From Paracnuella aquatica (GTDB taxonomy: Bacteria > Bacteroidota > Bacteroidia > Chitinophagales > Chitinophagaceae), in contig NZ_QOWJ01000007.1 of the NCBI RefSeq assembly GCF_003332885.2, positions 1-64,000 on the forward strand: a stretch of 64,000 bases of DNA, written 5' to 3'. Positions 24,635 through 34,190 of this stretch are shown here, piece by piece. Below the pieces are notes generated by a model. That model ran no database searches, was not told where the DNA came from, and saw only the letters and a list, made by a program, of their open reading frames with translations. The translations under genes and the position numbers were made by a program. Position 1 is the stretch's first letter. The number at the start of each line of letters is the position of its first letter.

Positions 24635-27061
24635 ATGCGTTTGAACCTATATTTCCTGCTTGCATTCCTGTGCCCTGTATGGCTACATGCACAGGCCGAC
24701 GTCACCATTACCTTCGATACTGCAGCAAAGCATTTTACCGAGAGCCTGCCGGTAGGCAATGGCCGCCTCGGGGCCATGATGTTTGGCGGCACCAGTAGGA
24801 GCCGCATTGCTCTCAACGAGCTTTCACTTTGGTCGGGTGGGCCGCAGGCTGCCGACCGCGACAGTGCCTGGAAATACCTCAAACCCATTCAGGAGTACCT
24901 GTTGGCCGGCAACAACGAGGCTGCGCAAAAACTGCTGCAACAACAGTTTGTATCTAAAGGCGTGGGCACAGGCTACGGCAGCGGCGCTAAAGAAAAATAC
25001 GGCGCTTATCAAACCCTCGGCGACCTCTATATTGCTTGGGCCGACAGCAACGCGGCTGTTACCAACTATAGCCGTACGCTGGATGTTGAAAAAGCGGTTG
25101 CTACTACCCGTTATACCCGTGGCGGAAATACTTTTACCGAAACTCTTTTTACTGATTTTGTAAACGATGTTATTTGGGTGCGCCTGCACAGTGCCCAAAA
25201 GGGCGGCATCAATGCGGCGCTTTCGCTGTATCGTGCCGAAAATGCTACCATCACGGCTGCAGGTAATGCGTTGATAATGCGAGGCAACCTGCCATCGGGT
25301 AGCGACAAGGGCATGTTCTTTACCGCCACTGCTGTGCCATCGGTTAAAGATGGTCGCATTACCACCACCGGCAACGCCGTGCAAATTTCCGGCGCTACGG
25401 AATGCTGGATCCGCATTGCAGCCCGCACCAACTATGGTTTCCAATCGGGCGGGTTGCTGCCTGAAGCAAATGCAACAGCCGCTTTACGTGCCGACATTGC
25501 TAAAACCGCCGCTCTTCCGTTTGATGCGGCACAAAAAGGCAGCACAGCAGCTTTTCAAAAAGACTTTAATAAATGCCGCCTGCAGTTGCCCCCCAATGCC
25601 GAAGTGGCCAACCTAACCACACCGCAGCGGCTGGTGCGCTATGCCACCGGTGCCGCCGATGCGCAACTGCCGGCGCTGTATTTCAATTTTGGCCGCTACC
25701 TGCTTATTTCTTCTTCGCGGCCGGGGCTGCTGCCCGCCAACCTGCAGGGGCTGTGGGCTGTGGAGTACCAAACGCCCTGGAACGGCGACTACCACATCAA
25801 CATCAACCTGCAAATGAACTACTGGCCTTCGGAACTGACCGGCCTGGGCCACCTGGCCGAGCCGCTGCACCGCTTTACTGCGGGCCTGGTTACCAATGGG
25901 CAAAAAACCGCCAAAGCTTATTACAACGCCCCGGGCTGGGTGGCCCATGTGGTGTCCAATCCCTGGCGTTATACATCACCGGGCGAAGGCGCCGAATGGG
26001 GATCCACGCTTACCGGCGGCGCCTGGCTGTGCGAACATATTTGGGAGCATTACCGCTTTACCCGTGACACCGCCTTTTTGCGGCGTTATTATCCTGTAAT
26101 AAAAGGCGCTGCTCAATTCCTGCAATCCATTTTAATACAGGAAAGGGGCAACGGCTGGCTGGTAACGGCGCCGTCCAACTCGCCGGAAAATACCTACATC
26201 ATGCCCAACGGCTACAGGGGCCAGATTGCCATGGGCCCCGCTATGGACATGCAGATTTGCCGCGAGCTGATGGGCGCCAGCATTGAAGCGTCTCGCATTT
26301 TGGGTGTGGATGAAGCCTGGCGAAGCGAACTCCAATCCTTGGTGCCGCGGCTGGCACCCAACCGGGTGGGCCAGGCCGGCGACCTCAACGAGTGGCTGCA
26401 TGATTGGGAAGATGCCGAACCGCTCCACCGCCATGTGTCGCACCTGTATGGCCTGCACCCGTTTGATGAAATAACGCCATGGGCTACGCCCGAGCTGGCT
26501 GCCGCTGCCCGCAAAACATTGGAAACCCGTGGCGATGAAAGCACCGGCTGGAGCATGGGCTGGAAGATCAACTTCTGGGCACGCCTCGGCGATGGCGACC
26601 ATGCGGCCACCTTGCTGCGGCGCCTGTTGCAGCCCGGCTTTGGCTCGCCGGCCGCGCAACGCAAAGGCGGCTCTTACCCCAACCTGTTTTCATCGCACCC
26701 GCCTTTTCAGATCGATGGGAATTTTGGCGGCACCGCCGGCATTGCCGAAATGTTGCTGCAAAGCCATGGTGCCGACGAAGCCATCCGCCTGTTGCCCGCG
26801 CTGCCCACCGGGGCCGATTGGGCGCAGGGTTCGGTAAAAGGACTGCGGGCCCGCGGTGCTTTTGCGGTGGATATTTCGTGGCGTAATGGAGCGGTGCAAA
26901 CCGCTGCCATTTTTTCGGAGCAGGGCCGTAGCTGCAAGCTGCTGCTGCCCGCCGGCAAGCGGGTTTTATCAGCCACCGGCTCGGTGCTGGTGCCTGCTTC
27001 AGCCGAAAGCAAGCTGGTGCAGTTCCCAACCGAAAAAGGGCGTTTTTACCAGGTGTTGTAA
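24635..27061 (+). CDS. Glycoside hydrolase family 95 alpha-L-fucosidase
   Basis: 808 residues with a signal peptide ([20 protein letters not shown]), so exported. GH95 enzymes remove terminal alpha-1,2-linked L-fucose (some act on L-galactose) by inversion. The N-terminal beta-sandwich begins [17 protein letters not shown] and continues [10 protein letters not shown]. The (alpha/alpha)6 catalytic domain carries [19 protein letters not shown] (the catalytic Asn pair), the general acid Glu in [42 protein letters not shown], and the base-region Asp in [17 protein letters not shown]. Full length. It is not beside a SusCD pair; L-fucose released in the periplasm could enter via the FucP encoded 17 kb upstream. 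Confidence 0.95.
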   Translation: MRLNLYFLLAFLCPVWLHAQADVTITFDTAAKHFTESLPVGNGRLGAMMFGGTSRSRIALNELSLWSGGPQAADRDSAWKYLKPIQEYLLAGNNEAAQKLLQQQFVSKGVGTGYGSGAKEKYGAYQTLGDLYIAWADSNAAVTNYSRTLDVEKAVATTRYTRGGNTFTETLFTDFVNDVIWVRLHSAQKGGINAALSLYRAENATITAAGNALIMRGNLPSGSDKGMFFTATAVPSVKDGRITTTGNAVQISGATECWIRIAARTNYGFQSGGLLPEANATAALRADIAKTAALPFDAAQKGSTAAFQKDFNKCRLQLPPNAEVANLTTPQRLVRYATGAADAQLPALYFNFGRYLLISSSRPGLLPANLQGLWAVEYQTPWNGDYHININLQMNYWPSELTGLGHLAEPLHRFTAGLVTNGQKTAKAYYNAPGWVAHVVSNPWRYTSPGEGAEWGSTLTGGAWLCEHIWEHYRFTRDTAFLRRYYPVIKGAAQFLQSILIQERGNGWLVTAPSNSPENTYIMPNGYRGQIAMGPAMDMQICRELMGASIEASRILGVDEAWRSELQSLVPRLAPNRVGQAGDLNEWLHDWEDAEPLHRHVSHLYGLHPFDEITPWATPELAAAARKTLETRGDESTGWSMGWKINFWARLGDGDHAATLLRRLLQPGFGSPAAQRKGGSYPNLFSSHPPFQIDGNFGGTAGIAEMLLQSHGADEAIRLLPALPTGADWAQGSVKGLRARGAFAVDISWRNGAVQTAAIFSEQGRSCKLLLPAGKRVLSATGSVLVPASAESKLVQFPTEKGRFYQVL

Positions 27062-27579
27062 CTGCATTTTTTAGCCAGCAGCACTGCACTCCTCGGCGCC
27101 TGTTGTGTCACTCACTTCAGCGTTCGGGGTGCTAATGGGCAATTCCCAAAATGTTCATTTAAAAAATAAGGGTGAAGATGCAATGAACGGCTGTTTCCTG
27201 CCGAACAGCGATCTGCAGCACTTCACTACAGTACCACTAAAGCCACATCAGGGAACGGGCCCGCAACCAGGCTGTCATTGGTTGCGGGGGCCTTTTTTTG
27301 TTACTTTTTTGGGCAAACAAAAAAGTAAAAGCAACAGAACGCACTAGGCCAGAATAGCGAATTTTGCAAAATTTTTTGCACAACACACTGAATGAACGCC
27401 AAGGGTTTTCAATTAAGCTTAATACGTTTTTTATAAACAGAGTGCCCGGCTTAATAAAACCATAACCTTGTTAACGCCCCAGTTTGCCACAACTTAAAAT
27501 GCTATAATTTGTTGCACCCAAGAATCCAACCCTATTGAGCCAGGCACCCATTGACCTATATCACCACAAAGCATCAACC
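27062..27579. other. Intergenic region between GH95 and lipase genes
   Basis: About 520 bp with no supported ORF. It holds the GH95 terminator (27257-27299) and an AT-rich stretch after 27300 that probably carries the lipase promoter; the 80-codon frame at 27105-27347 spans the terminator and is rejected. Confidence 0.5.
27257..27299 (+). terminator. Intrinsic terminator after GH95
   Basis: A GC-rich stem GGGCCCGCAACCA (27257-27269) with TGGTTGCGGGGGCC (27279-27292), having a small bulge, followed by seven T residues. It lies about 200 bp downstream of the stop codon. Confidence 0.8.
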
Positions 27580-28695
27580 ATGCGTTTTTTACCCGCAATT
27601 TTAATCTTTGCATTTTCCATACAAGCCGGTGCCCAGCCCCTGCAGCCGGGCTTCAGCAAAGCTGAATACATCGAACTGCTCAAAGTGTCGGCGCAGGCCA
27701 CTTCCGACACCAGCTATTCGCGCCGCAACCCGCCGCCGGAGCGGTTCAAGCTGCACTACCGCTCACCAGTGCTGGGCCTCGACAACCGCTACGACCTGTG
27801 GACCGACGGGCAGGGCACCACCGTTGTTTCCATACGCGGCACTACCCGCAACCAGGTTAGCTGGCTCGAAAATTTTTATGCCGCCATGACGCCGGCCCGT
27901 GGTGAGCTCCAGTTTCCCGACGGACAAACATTTACCTACAACCTCACCAATTACCCCAACGCCGCCGTGCATGCCGGCTGGCTGCTGGGTATGGCGTTCA
28001 TGGGCCGCGATATGCTGCCCCGTCTCGATTCGGCTTACGCAGCCGGTTCGCGCAACCTGCTCATTATGGGGCACAGCCAAGGTGGCGCCATTGCTTACCT
28101 GCTCACCGCCCTGCTGCGCCAGCGCCAGGCCGACGGCCAGTTTGCCCCTGAGTGGCGCATCAAAACTTATTGCAGCGCCGCACCCAAACCCGGCAACCTG
28201 CATTTTGCCTACGCCTATGAAGCCGCTACTGCGGCCGGCTGGGCGTACAACGTGGTGAACAGCGTGGATTGGGTGCCCGAAACACCGGTGTCGATCCAAA
28301 CCCTGGAAGATTTCAACGTGGTCAACCCGTTTACCGGCGCCAAAGCATCGTTGGGCAAACAAAAGTTCCCGATGCGGCTGGTGATGAAGCATGTGTACAA
28401 CCGCCTCAACAATAGCACCCGCAAAGCCCGGAGAACCTATGTGAAATTTTTGGGTGAAGTGGCTGGCGGCCGGGTGGAAAAAGTGTTGGAAGGGCTGGAG
28501 CTGCCGCCCCGCTTCAATTCCAGCCATTATGTACGCACCGGGCAGTATGTGGTGTTGCTGGCTGATAGTGCTTACCTGAAGGTGCATCCCAACACTTCTA
28601 AAAATGCATTTGAGCACCACTTTCATGGCCCTTACCTGCAGTTGGCGCAAGCCTTGCCCGACGGGGCAGGTGCGCCGGTGAGTATAAAAAAATAA
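27580..28695 (+). CDS. Secreted lipase (class 3-like) family protein
   Basis: 371 residues from the ATG at 27580; the TTG-initiated frame from 27535 adds an implausible leader before the signal peptide MRFLPAILIFAFSIQAGAQP. The alpha/beta hydrolase nucleophile elbow is NLLIMGHSQGGAIAYLLTAL (Ser166 in GHSQGG). An upstream strand TTVVSIRGTTRNQVSWLENF resembles the class 3 lipase oxyanion region, and SVDWVPETP carries a likely catalytic Asp. A C-terminal His is plausible in EHHFHGPYLQ. The substrate is unknown; a triacylglycerol or ester lipase of the cell envelope is the simplest reading. It is followed by a small lipoprotein gene 64 bp downstream. Confidence 0.85.
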   Translation: MRFLPAILIFAFSIQAGAQPLQPGFSKAEYIELLKVSAQATSDTSYSRRNPPPERFKLHYRSPVLGLDNRYDLWTDGQGTTVVSIRGTTRNQVSWLENFYAAMTPARGELQFPDGQTFTYNLTNYPNAAVHAGWLLGMAFMGRDMLPRLDSAYAAGSRNLLIMGHSQGGAIAYLLTALLRQRQADGQFAPEWRIKTYCSAAPKPGNLHFAYAYEAATAAGWAYNVVNSVDWVPETPVSIQTLEDFNVVNPFTGAKASLGKQKFPMRLVMKHVYNRLNNSTRKARRTYVKFLGEVAGGRVEKVLEGLELPPRFNSSHYVRTGQYVVLLADSAYLKVHPNTSKNAFEHHFHGPYLQLAQALPDGAGAPVSIKK

Positions 28696-28759
28696 CGGCA
28701 GCAGGTTGGTGAAAACTCGGTACGTTTTTTTCTTTAACTACCGGGTAAAGCTAACCACC

Positions 28760-29248
28760 ATGAAGCCCTATTTTTTCCTTCTATTGCTGCCCCTGCTGGC
28801 ATGGGCCTGCAGCAGTACCGACACAACCGCCACCGCCAATCATACCGATACAGCAATGGTATCAACCGGCAATTATGCCGCAGCTGCGCCACTGCCGGCG
28901 CTGCCCGCCTGTTACCTTTACGTGGCCGCCGGCGACACGCTTTTTCTGCGCTTGCGCAGCAAAGGCGAGGATGGCGAGATCAATGGTGATATAATGGACC
29001 GGGCCGGCGTGAAGGAAAATTTCAGCGGTTCTTTTTTTGGCCAGATGGAAGGCGATACGCTGATTGCCAACCACAGCTACATGCAAAAAGGAAAACGCAA
29101 AGTGCGGCAAGTGGCTTTTTTGCGCCGCGGCGATGGGTGGATTGAAGGCAAAGGCCCCGCAGTGGAACGCAACGGCATCCGCAGCTTTTCGGACCGCGGT
29201 GCGCTAACTTTCGACGGCAATGCTTTTCAAAAAGCTTCCTGTTTGTAG
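28760..29248 (+). CDS. Small lipoprotein of unknown function
   Basis: 162 residues from the ATG at 28760. The lipoprotein signal ends in the lipobox LLAWAC, so the mature protein is a membrane-anchored lipoprotein. A Thr/Ala-rich spacer (SSTDTTATANHTDTAMV) follows, then a compact beta-rich domain with CYLYVAAGDTLFLRLRSKGE, GEINGDIMDRAGVKENFSGS and FFGQMEGDTLIANHSYMQ. I recall similar small lipoproteins in Bacteroidota without known function. It ends before a terminator at 29340. Confidence 0.75.
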   Translation: MKPYFFLLLLPLLAWACSSTDTTATANHTDTAMVSTGNYAAAAPLPALPACYLYVAAGDTLFLRLRSKGEDGEINGDIMDRAGVKENFSGSFFGQMEGDTLIANHSYMQKGKRKVRQVAFLRRGDGWIEGKGPAVERNGIRSFSDRGALTFDGNAFQKASCL

Positions 29249-29339
29249 CAGCTGCTGGTCAAGTGAACATGCCTGTAGTGAGGTTGTTTTTTACAAAAAA
29301 ACATTCAGTCAAATACAAACGATTCATTTCCCGAAAAAT

Positions 29340-29368
29340 GGGCTGCCAAACGGTGGCCCCTTTTTTTT
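29340..29368 (+). terminator. Intrinsic terminator after the small lipoprotein gene
   Basis: GGGCTGCC (29340-29347), AAAC loop, GGTGGCCC (29352-29359) with two G-T pairs, then eight T residues. It separates the lipase/lipoprotein unit from the next gene. Confidence 0.75.
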
Positions 29369-29391
29369 AGTAAAAAAGCCAAACGAGATAT

Positions 29392-30084
29392 ATGCGCAGA
29401 TTTACTATTTGTCTGGCCTTGATGTTTGTAACCCTGTCGGCAGTACATGCACAGGAGGTGATTTCGCAGAAAAAAGCTTTTTACATCCACTCGTGGCTGG
29501 GCTTGGCCAGTCCCGGCTTTGATGACCTGAACGCCACCCTGAACAGTGCCAACCAGGTGGAGCTACCCGAGGTGTTCTTTTCGCGGGGCGGGGGGTTTTA
29601 CCTGTTTTACAACAATAGCCGCGTGGTGCAGTTTTTCCAGTTTGCCACTTATTCGGGCAGCAAGGAGTCGGGCATTAAACGCTCCTGGGCCCGGGGCACA
29701 CAAATCGGTACGTCGTGGGGCATCGACCTGCGGCGCCGTACCCGCCTGCAGGCCATTCCGTATGCCGGTGTGGCGTATTCCATGCTGGGACTACGCTTCA
29801 CCAATGCCGACGCCAGTTCCGGTTTCACGTCTTATTTAGCGGGCAGTGGCAACCAGTTTTACGTGTCGCAAAACCAGTGGCTGGGCAATGTAGGCATACA
29901 CTTGGGTGCTTCGCCGGTGGGCAAAAGCGGGTTTGGGCAAAAACTGGATCTGGCGGTGCGGGCAGGTTATTACATTCCGCTGAGCCACGGCAAATGGAAA
30001 GCCAACCATGCCGACCTGAGCGGCGGCCCCGAGGTAAACTCGGGCGGGCTTTATGCCGGTGTGGTGCTGGGTTTGCGCCAGTAA
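29392..30084 (+). CDS. Hypothetical exported protein, possibly small outer-membrane barrel
   Basis: 230 residues with a signal peptide (MRRFTICLALMFVTLSAVHA). The mature part is rich in alternating aromatic/polar strands (GGGFYLFYNNSRVVQFFQFA, GIDLRRRTRLQAIPYAGVAY, LDLAVRAGYYIPLSHGKW) and ends in GLYAGVVLGLRQ, a strand-like C-terminus. This suggests a small outer-membrane beta-barrel. No specific family is recognised. It begins only 24 bp after the U-tract of a terminator, so its promoter must overlap that region or it depends on read-through. Confidence 0.65.
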   Translation: MRRFTICLALMFVTLSAVHAQEVISQKKAFYIHSWLGLASPGFDDLNATLNSANQVELPEVFFSRGGGFYLFYNNSRVVQFFQFATYSGSKESGIKRSWARGTQIGTSWGIDLRRRTRLQAIPYAGVAYSMLGLRFTNADASSGFTSYLAGSGNQFYVSQNQWLGNVGIHLGASPVGKSGFGQKLDLAVRAGYYIPLSHGKWKANHADLSGGPEVNSGGLYAGVVLGLRQ

Positions 30085-30441
30085 CATTTGCTTTTTACAC
30101 TGTGGTGCAGCAAAAAGCCCACTGTGGAAACAGCGGGCGACTAACGATTGCTTGCCATATGATTACGTTGCAGAGAGCCAACCAACTAGTGGTTGTGGCT
30201 TCAAAGAAAGCACGGAAGCACCTGTTGTTTGGGCCATAAGTTATGAATGGCAAAAAGGATGATGTCAGCGAAAAAATAGTAATATGAATTGTTGCGGCGG
30301 TGCTGTTTTGCTTGGGATTGCGCTGCTTTCAAAAAAGCAATATCGCTTTCAATCGCTGCCGATTCACTACTAGTGCAACATAGGAAGGCACCTAAACCGT
30401 ACTGGCATTAATCGTTATTTTTGAGGTCATCAAAAAACTGA
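30085..30441. other. Intergenic region upstream of the SMP-30 gene
   Basis: About 360 bp without a supported gene. Two hairpins are visible without U-tracts: GCCCACTGT/ACAGCGGGC near 30109-30130 (one mismatch) and AGCCAACCA/TGGTTGTGGCT near 30177-30199 (2-nt bulge). A -7-like TATTTTTG is at 30416-30423. Confidence 0.45.
30416..30423 (+). promoter_or_regulatory. Possible -7 box for the SMP-30 gene
   Basis: TATTTTTG fits TAnnTTTG and lies 18 bp before the GTG start. No TTTG is seen at the expected -33 position, so support is weak. Confidence 0.22.
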
Positions 30442-31395
30442 GTGTTGTTTCAAAACCCTGTAACCGCTTTTGTTCCTTTATTGCTTTGCCTTGGGCTTGC
30501 CTTTTGCAGCCCGGTACGGCAGGCAAAAAATTCACCCGTCCAAAATACCAGCACCATGGAAGTAGCACAACAATCGCCGGTAAAACCCGGAGCCGAACCG
30601 GTTTTGGTTTCGCGGCAGTTTTCATTTACCGAAGGGCCCGCAGCCGATAAAGTTGGTAATGTGTTTTTCACCGATCAGCCCAATAACCGCATCTGGAAAT
30701 GGGAGCCGTCCGGCAGCTTGTCCATTTTCCTGGAGCCGGCCGGCCGCTCCAACGGGATGTTTTTTGGCCGCAATGGCCACCTGCTTTCCTGCGCTGATGA
30801 ACAAAACCAGGTTTGGTCTATTGCACCGGATAAGAAAGTAACCGTGTTGCTGGCCGATGTGGATGGTAAAAAACTGAACGGTCCCAACGACCTGTGGGAA
30901 GATGCACAAGGCGGCATTTATTTTACCGATCCTTATTACCAGCGCGACTACTGGCAGCGAAAAGCACCGGAAATAAAAGGCGAGCACCTGTACTACCTGC
31001 CTAAAGGTGCCGCGCAACCAACCATTGTGGACAGCAACCTGGTAAAACCCAACGGCATTGTGGGCACGCCGGATGGCAAGTACCTGTACGTGGCCGACAT
31101 CAGGGCGGACAAAACCTACCGTTACGAAATAACCGGCGCTGGCCAGCTGTCCAACCGGACATTATTTACCGAAAAAGGCTCCGACGGCATGACGCTGGAC
31201 CGGCAGGGAAATGTGTACCTAACCGGTAAGGGTGTTTTTATTTTCAATAGCGAAGGCAAGCAAATTGGGCATATACCCATTTCGGAAAACTGGACGGCCA
31301 ATGTGTGTTTTGCCGGTGCCAACCGCGACCTACTATTCATCACCGCATCGGAAGCGGTGTACACCGTGCAGATGGCGGTGCAAGGCGCTTGGTAA
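30442..31395 (+). CDS. SMP-30/gluconolactonase family lipoprotein
   Basis: 317 residues starting at GTG 30442 (TTG at 30445 is an alternative; there is no ATG). A lipoprotein signal ends at LGLAFC, so the enzyme is anchored outside the cytoplasm. The six-bladed propeller follows with family metal-site motifs: the Glu in FSFTEGPAAD, the Asn of LNGPNDLWEDAQGGIYFTDP, the Asn in VKPNGIVGTPDGKYLYVADI, and the Asp in GSDGMTLDRQGNVYLTG. These enzymes open sugar lactones. A periplasmic lactonase would fit with the GMC-type sugar oxidoreductase in the window, but the two genes are 16 kb apart. Confidence 0.88.
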   Translation: MLFQNPVTAFVPLLLCLGLAFCSPVRQAKNSPVQNTSTMEVAQQSPVKPGAEPVLVSRQFSFTEGPAADKVGNVFFTDQPNNRIWKWEPSGSLSIFLEPAGRSNGMFFGRNGHLLSCADEQNQVWSIAPDKKVTVLLADVDGKKLNGPNDLWEDAQGGIYFTDPYYQRDYWQRKAPEIKGEHLYYLPKGAAQPTIVDSNLVKPNGIVGTPDGKYLYVADIRADKTYRYEITGAGQLSNRTLFTEKGSDGMTLDRQGNVYLTGKGVFIFNSEGKQIGHIPISENWTANVCFAGANRDLLFITASEAVYTVQMAVQGAW

Positions 31396-31534
31396 CCTTT
31401 TGAAGTGGATTGAAATAGGCTTTTCTAAAGGAAATACGTATGCCTGAAAAAAAACATGCGAAACATTTGTAATTACTCGTTTGCTTTCCGACCTTTAAGG
31501 AGGTTCTCAATAGCAGATAACCATTTTTTAGTTC

Positions 31535-31563
31535 GGCCTGCCGTTTATACGGCGGGCCTTTTT
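31535..31563 (+). terminator. Intrinsic terminator after the SMP-30 gene
   Basis: GGCCTGCCG (31535-31543), TTTATA loop, CGGCGGGCC (31550-31558) with one T-G pair, followed by five T residues. It lies 140 bp after the stop. Confidence 0.78.
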
Positions 31564-31638
31564 GTTGTCCCAACTGGTTTGCTTAATTCATTGCGGGGCG
31601 CAGCACATTTTTCAAGCCCTGCTTTGTACCTTAAGCGC

Positions 31639-32646
31639 ATGCTATGTTTTTTGCGCATATCAATAAAACTCAGCCTGTTGCTGTGCCTGCTTCTGGCGGC
31701 TGCTCCTTCATTTGCACAGCAAAAACCCAAACCCGCCTCGGTGATCTTCGATTCGGACATGGGACCCGATTACGATGATGTGGGCGCTATGGCCATGCTG
31801 CATGCCTATGCCGATAGTGGCTATTTTAAAATCCTCGCGACCGTGGCCAGCACCCGTTATGCCGGTGTGGCGCCGGTGTTCAGCGTGCTCAATACTTATT
31901 TTGGCCGGCCAAACCTGCCCATTGGCGTGCCGCATAAGGCTGGGCTGGATATGCGCGACTGGCAGCATTGGTCCGACAGCCTGCTGGCCCGGTACCCGCA
32001 CCGCATTAAGACCAACGGCGCCGTGCCCGAGGCCACCGAAGTGTACCGCCAGGTGCTGGCCACCCAGCCCGATAGCAGCGTAACCATCATTACCGTGGGC
32101 TTTTTTACCAACCTGGCCAACCTGCTTCAGTCCGGCCCCGACCAATATTCAGCGCTTAGCGGTGCGGAGTTGGTGCACAAAAAAGTAAAACGGCTCGTCA
32201 GCATGGCCGGGAGGTTTCCGGATGGAAAAGAATTTAATGTGGAAAAAGACGCCGCTGCCTCGCAACGGGTGTTCCAAAACTGGCCCACCGAAATTTGGCT
32301 GAGTGGCTATGAAATAGGCGCCGAAATTAAAACAGGCGTGCCGCTGATGCGCAACGAAGCGATAACAAACAGCCCGGTGAAAGATGTGTTTCGCATTGCT
32401 ATACCCAAGGCTGCCGAAGATAGGGATGGGCGCATGAGTTGGGACCAAACCGCGGTGCTGGTGGCTGCAAAAGGTGTGGCGCCCTGGTACCGCCTGCAAA
32501 AGGGCACCATGCAGGTAGCCGCCGATGGCAGCAACACCTGGCGCAACGGCAACGGCCGCCATTTTTACCTGGTAGCCCTGGCGCCGCCTGCACCAGTGCA
32601 AGCCTTGATTGAACGAGTAATGGCGCATCAGCCGATGCGGAAATGA
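31639..32646 (+). CDS. Exported nucleoside hydrolase-like protein
   Basis: 335 residues from the ATG at 31639; the frame open from 31456 crosses the terminator and is rejected. A signal peptide (LSLLLCLLLAAAPSFAQQ) precedes the nucleoside hydrolase domain, whose calcium-binding cluster is VIFDSDMGPDYDDVGAMAML (Asp38, Asp40, Asp46, Asp47). Later motifs: TIITVGFFTNLANLLQS, LVSMAGRFPDGKEFNVEKD and MSWDQTAVLVAAKG with the metal Asp. The family cleaves the N-glycosidic bond of nucleosides; most members are cytosolic, whereas exported versions occur in Bacteroidota and may act on other ribosides. The true substrate is unknown. Confidence 0.87.
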   Translation: MLCFLRISIKLSLLLCLLLAAAPSFAQQKPKPASVIFDSDMGPDYDDVGAMAMLHAYADSGYFKILATVASTRYAGVAPVFSVLNTYFGRPNLPIGVPHKAGLDMRDWQHWSDSLLARYPHRIKTNGAVPEATEVYRQVLATQPDSSVTIITVGFFTNLANLLQSGPDQYSALSGAELVHKKVKRLVSMAGRFPDGKEFNVEKDAAASQRVFQNWPTEIWLSGYEIGAEIKTGVPLMRNEAITNSPVKDVFRIAIPKAAEDRDGRMSWDQTAVLVAAKGVAPWYRLQKGTMQVAADGSNTWRNGNGRHFYLVALAPPAPVQALIERVMAHQPMRK

Positions 32647-32656
32647 GAACAATTGT

Positions 32657-32762
32657 GGATTTACGATTTCGGATTTACGATTTTACTGGCCGCTTTAGAT
32701 CCTTAAATCAAAGCATTTGGCATTTCCCAATCGCCAATCGTCATTCTAAAATCGTCAATCGT
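32657..32762. repeat. Imperfect inverted repeat after the nucleoside hydrolase gene
   Basis: The left half repeats GGATTTACGATTT twice and the right half carries CCAATCGTCATTCTAAAATC with further ATCGTCAATCG, a degenerate reverse complement. It begins 10 bp after the stop codon. It is another dispersed-palindrome family. Confidence 0.55.
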
Positions 32763-32912
32763 ATTCGCTCCCACCCGAGTGCTACTACAAAAACATACTG
32801 CCGCCCAAATAAGGCGTTTTGCCTAAGTTTTTTCCTTTTCTGTCCAAAAGGGGGAGCGGTAATGGGCAAGTTTTGTAGCTTGTTTACTTGTTCAAAAAAG
32901 ATTCTTTATCCA

Positions 32913-33146
32913 ATGAAATTCAAAGCAGCACTATTTTACCAGGATGCACTTGTTTTTTATAGTGTATACCACTTAGGAAACGATTACTACAAAGCAAAGC
33001 TGGATGGCAACCTCCCCGATATGGGCCAGCCGCCACTACTGCTCGAACTAAAACGCCAGGGTATGCAATGGCGCTCCGACTGTTCGGAAAACGATGTGGT
33101 GCGTGAAATCGGTGCCGCCATTGATCAACGACTGAAACGACAATAA
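32913..33146 (+). CDS. Small hypothetical protein (77 aa)
   Basis: 77 residues from the ATG at 32913. The longer frame from 32643 reads through a degenerate repeat and is not coding. It is soluble with no signal, and not recognised. The sequence alternates strands (KFKAALFYQDALVFYSVYHL) and a C-terminal amphipathic helix (VVREIGAAIDQRLKRQ). A strong terminator follows 13 bp after the stop, which supports expression. Confidence 0.55.
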   Translation: MKFKAALFYQDALVFYSVYHLGNDYYKAKLDGNLPDMGQPPLLLELKRQGMQWRSDCSENDVVREIGAAIDQRLKRQ

Positions 33147-33159
33147 CAACGGTGATAAC

Positions 33160-33203
33160 ATATTAAAGTAAAAGGCCGCAACTGCGGCCTTTTACTTTAA
33201 TAT
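33160..33203. terminator. Bidirectional terminator between convergent genes
   Basis: A perfect 21-bp stem (33160-33180 with 33183-33203) with A-rich left flank and T-rich right flank, giving U-tracts both ways. It lies between the 77-aa gene and the SIMPL gene. Confidence 0.88.
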
Positions 33204-33265
33204 GGGTTTGTAAAAAATGATCGTTTCCCTTTTGTTGTTACAACGTGTGTTGATTTGTTGATGTT

Positions 33266-33979
33266 TTAATCAACCAGCACAAAGCTTACCGGTGCTTCAA
33301 AACGCAGTTTCATTTTCTTGAAATCAACATTCAGTGCGGGCTCGCCGCCTGCATCCATTGACTCATTTTTCATGCGCATCATCATTACCTGCGGCTGGTA
33401 GTTATTTTCGGTAGGCTCGTTTATTTGCCACACGGCTCCAACCTTCGCATTAACGGCACCTGCCAGCAGCGAAGCCTTTGCCTGTGCATTTTTAAGCGCT
33501 TGCATCTTCAGCTCGTTGCGGTAGTCTTCAATTTTGCTGTGCGATACTTTTTGTATGTAAAAGTTTTGCGTAGCCTCATCGTCCAGAGCCTGCACCACCT
33601 GCTCCAGCTGGCGCACCGAGTTCAATTTCAGTATATAAGAAATCGACGCTTTCATGTCGGGAGTCTTTTGCTTGTTTTTGCGGTACCACTGCCAGTAGTT
33701 GTCGTAGCCGCTGGCGTTTTGCAGGCTCACTTCTTTTTCGGTCAGTCCCAGTCCTTTCATTTTTGCCAAAAACGCATTGCTGATCTTTTCGATGTTCACC
33801 TTGCCCGTTCCTTTTTTGTCATATTCCTGCAGCTGTACCTGCACCCAAACTTCATCGGGCACAATTTCCATTTCGGCGGCGGCCTGCACATTAATGAGGC
33901 GTGGACCTTGGTTGGATTGTTGCGCCGAAGCACCCAGTGAAATCAAAGCAGCAAAGAATAAAATTATCATTTGTTTCAT
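33266..33979 (-). CDS. SIMPL domain-containing (DUF541) exported protein
   Basis: 237 residues with a signal peptide (MKQMIILFFAALISLGASAQ). The SIMPL/DUF541 domain covers the mature part: an opening strand NVQAAAEMEIVPDEVWVQVQ, a helix with IEKISNAFLAKMKGLGLTEK, SYILKLNSVRQLEQVVQAL, and the conserved helix LKMQALKNAQAKASLLAGAV followed by a GAVWQINE strand. Members are periplasmic or envelope proteins related to Omp28/BP26, often oligomeric; the enzymatic role is unknown. It is a single gene, convergent with the small ORF and divergent from eboA, with 211 bp between the two starts. Confidence 0.92.
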   Translation of the reverse strand: MKQMIILFFAALISLGASAQQSNQGPRLINVQAAAEMEIVPDEVWVQVQLQEYDKKGTGKVNIEKISNAFLAKMKGLGLTEKEVSLQNASGYDNYWQWYRKNKQKTPDMKASISYILKLNSVRQLEQVVQALDDEATQNFYIQKVSHSKIEDYRNELKMQALKNAQAKASLLAGAVNAKVGAVWQINEPTENNYQPQVMMMRMKNESMDAGGEPALNVDFKKMKLRFEAPVSFVLVD

Positions 33980-34190
33980 ACCAGTGAATTTATACAGAGT
34001 GAGATGTAATTAAGGGCCGAATGTTACAAAGCTGCGGCCAAAAAAGGTCATGCTTAACAGAATGTTTGGAAAACAGGCGGTGCGCATTTAACCGAAAAAA
34101 TTAAAAAGGAGGCTTTGGCTTAACCCTTTAAAAACAGCAATGCTGATTTTGGTAAGCGTTATTTTACCCCATCTTTCTTACTTTTAGCGC

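Noticed and set aside
27763-28650. Minus-strand 295-codon frame antisense to the lipase gene
   Set aside because: Its His/Gln/Val-rich translation has no domain; the plus strand carries a signal peptide and the GHSQGG motif.
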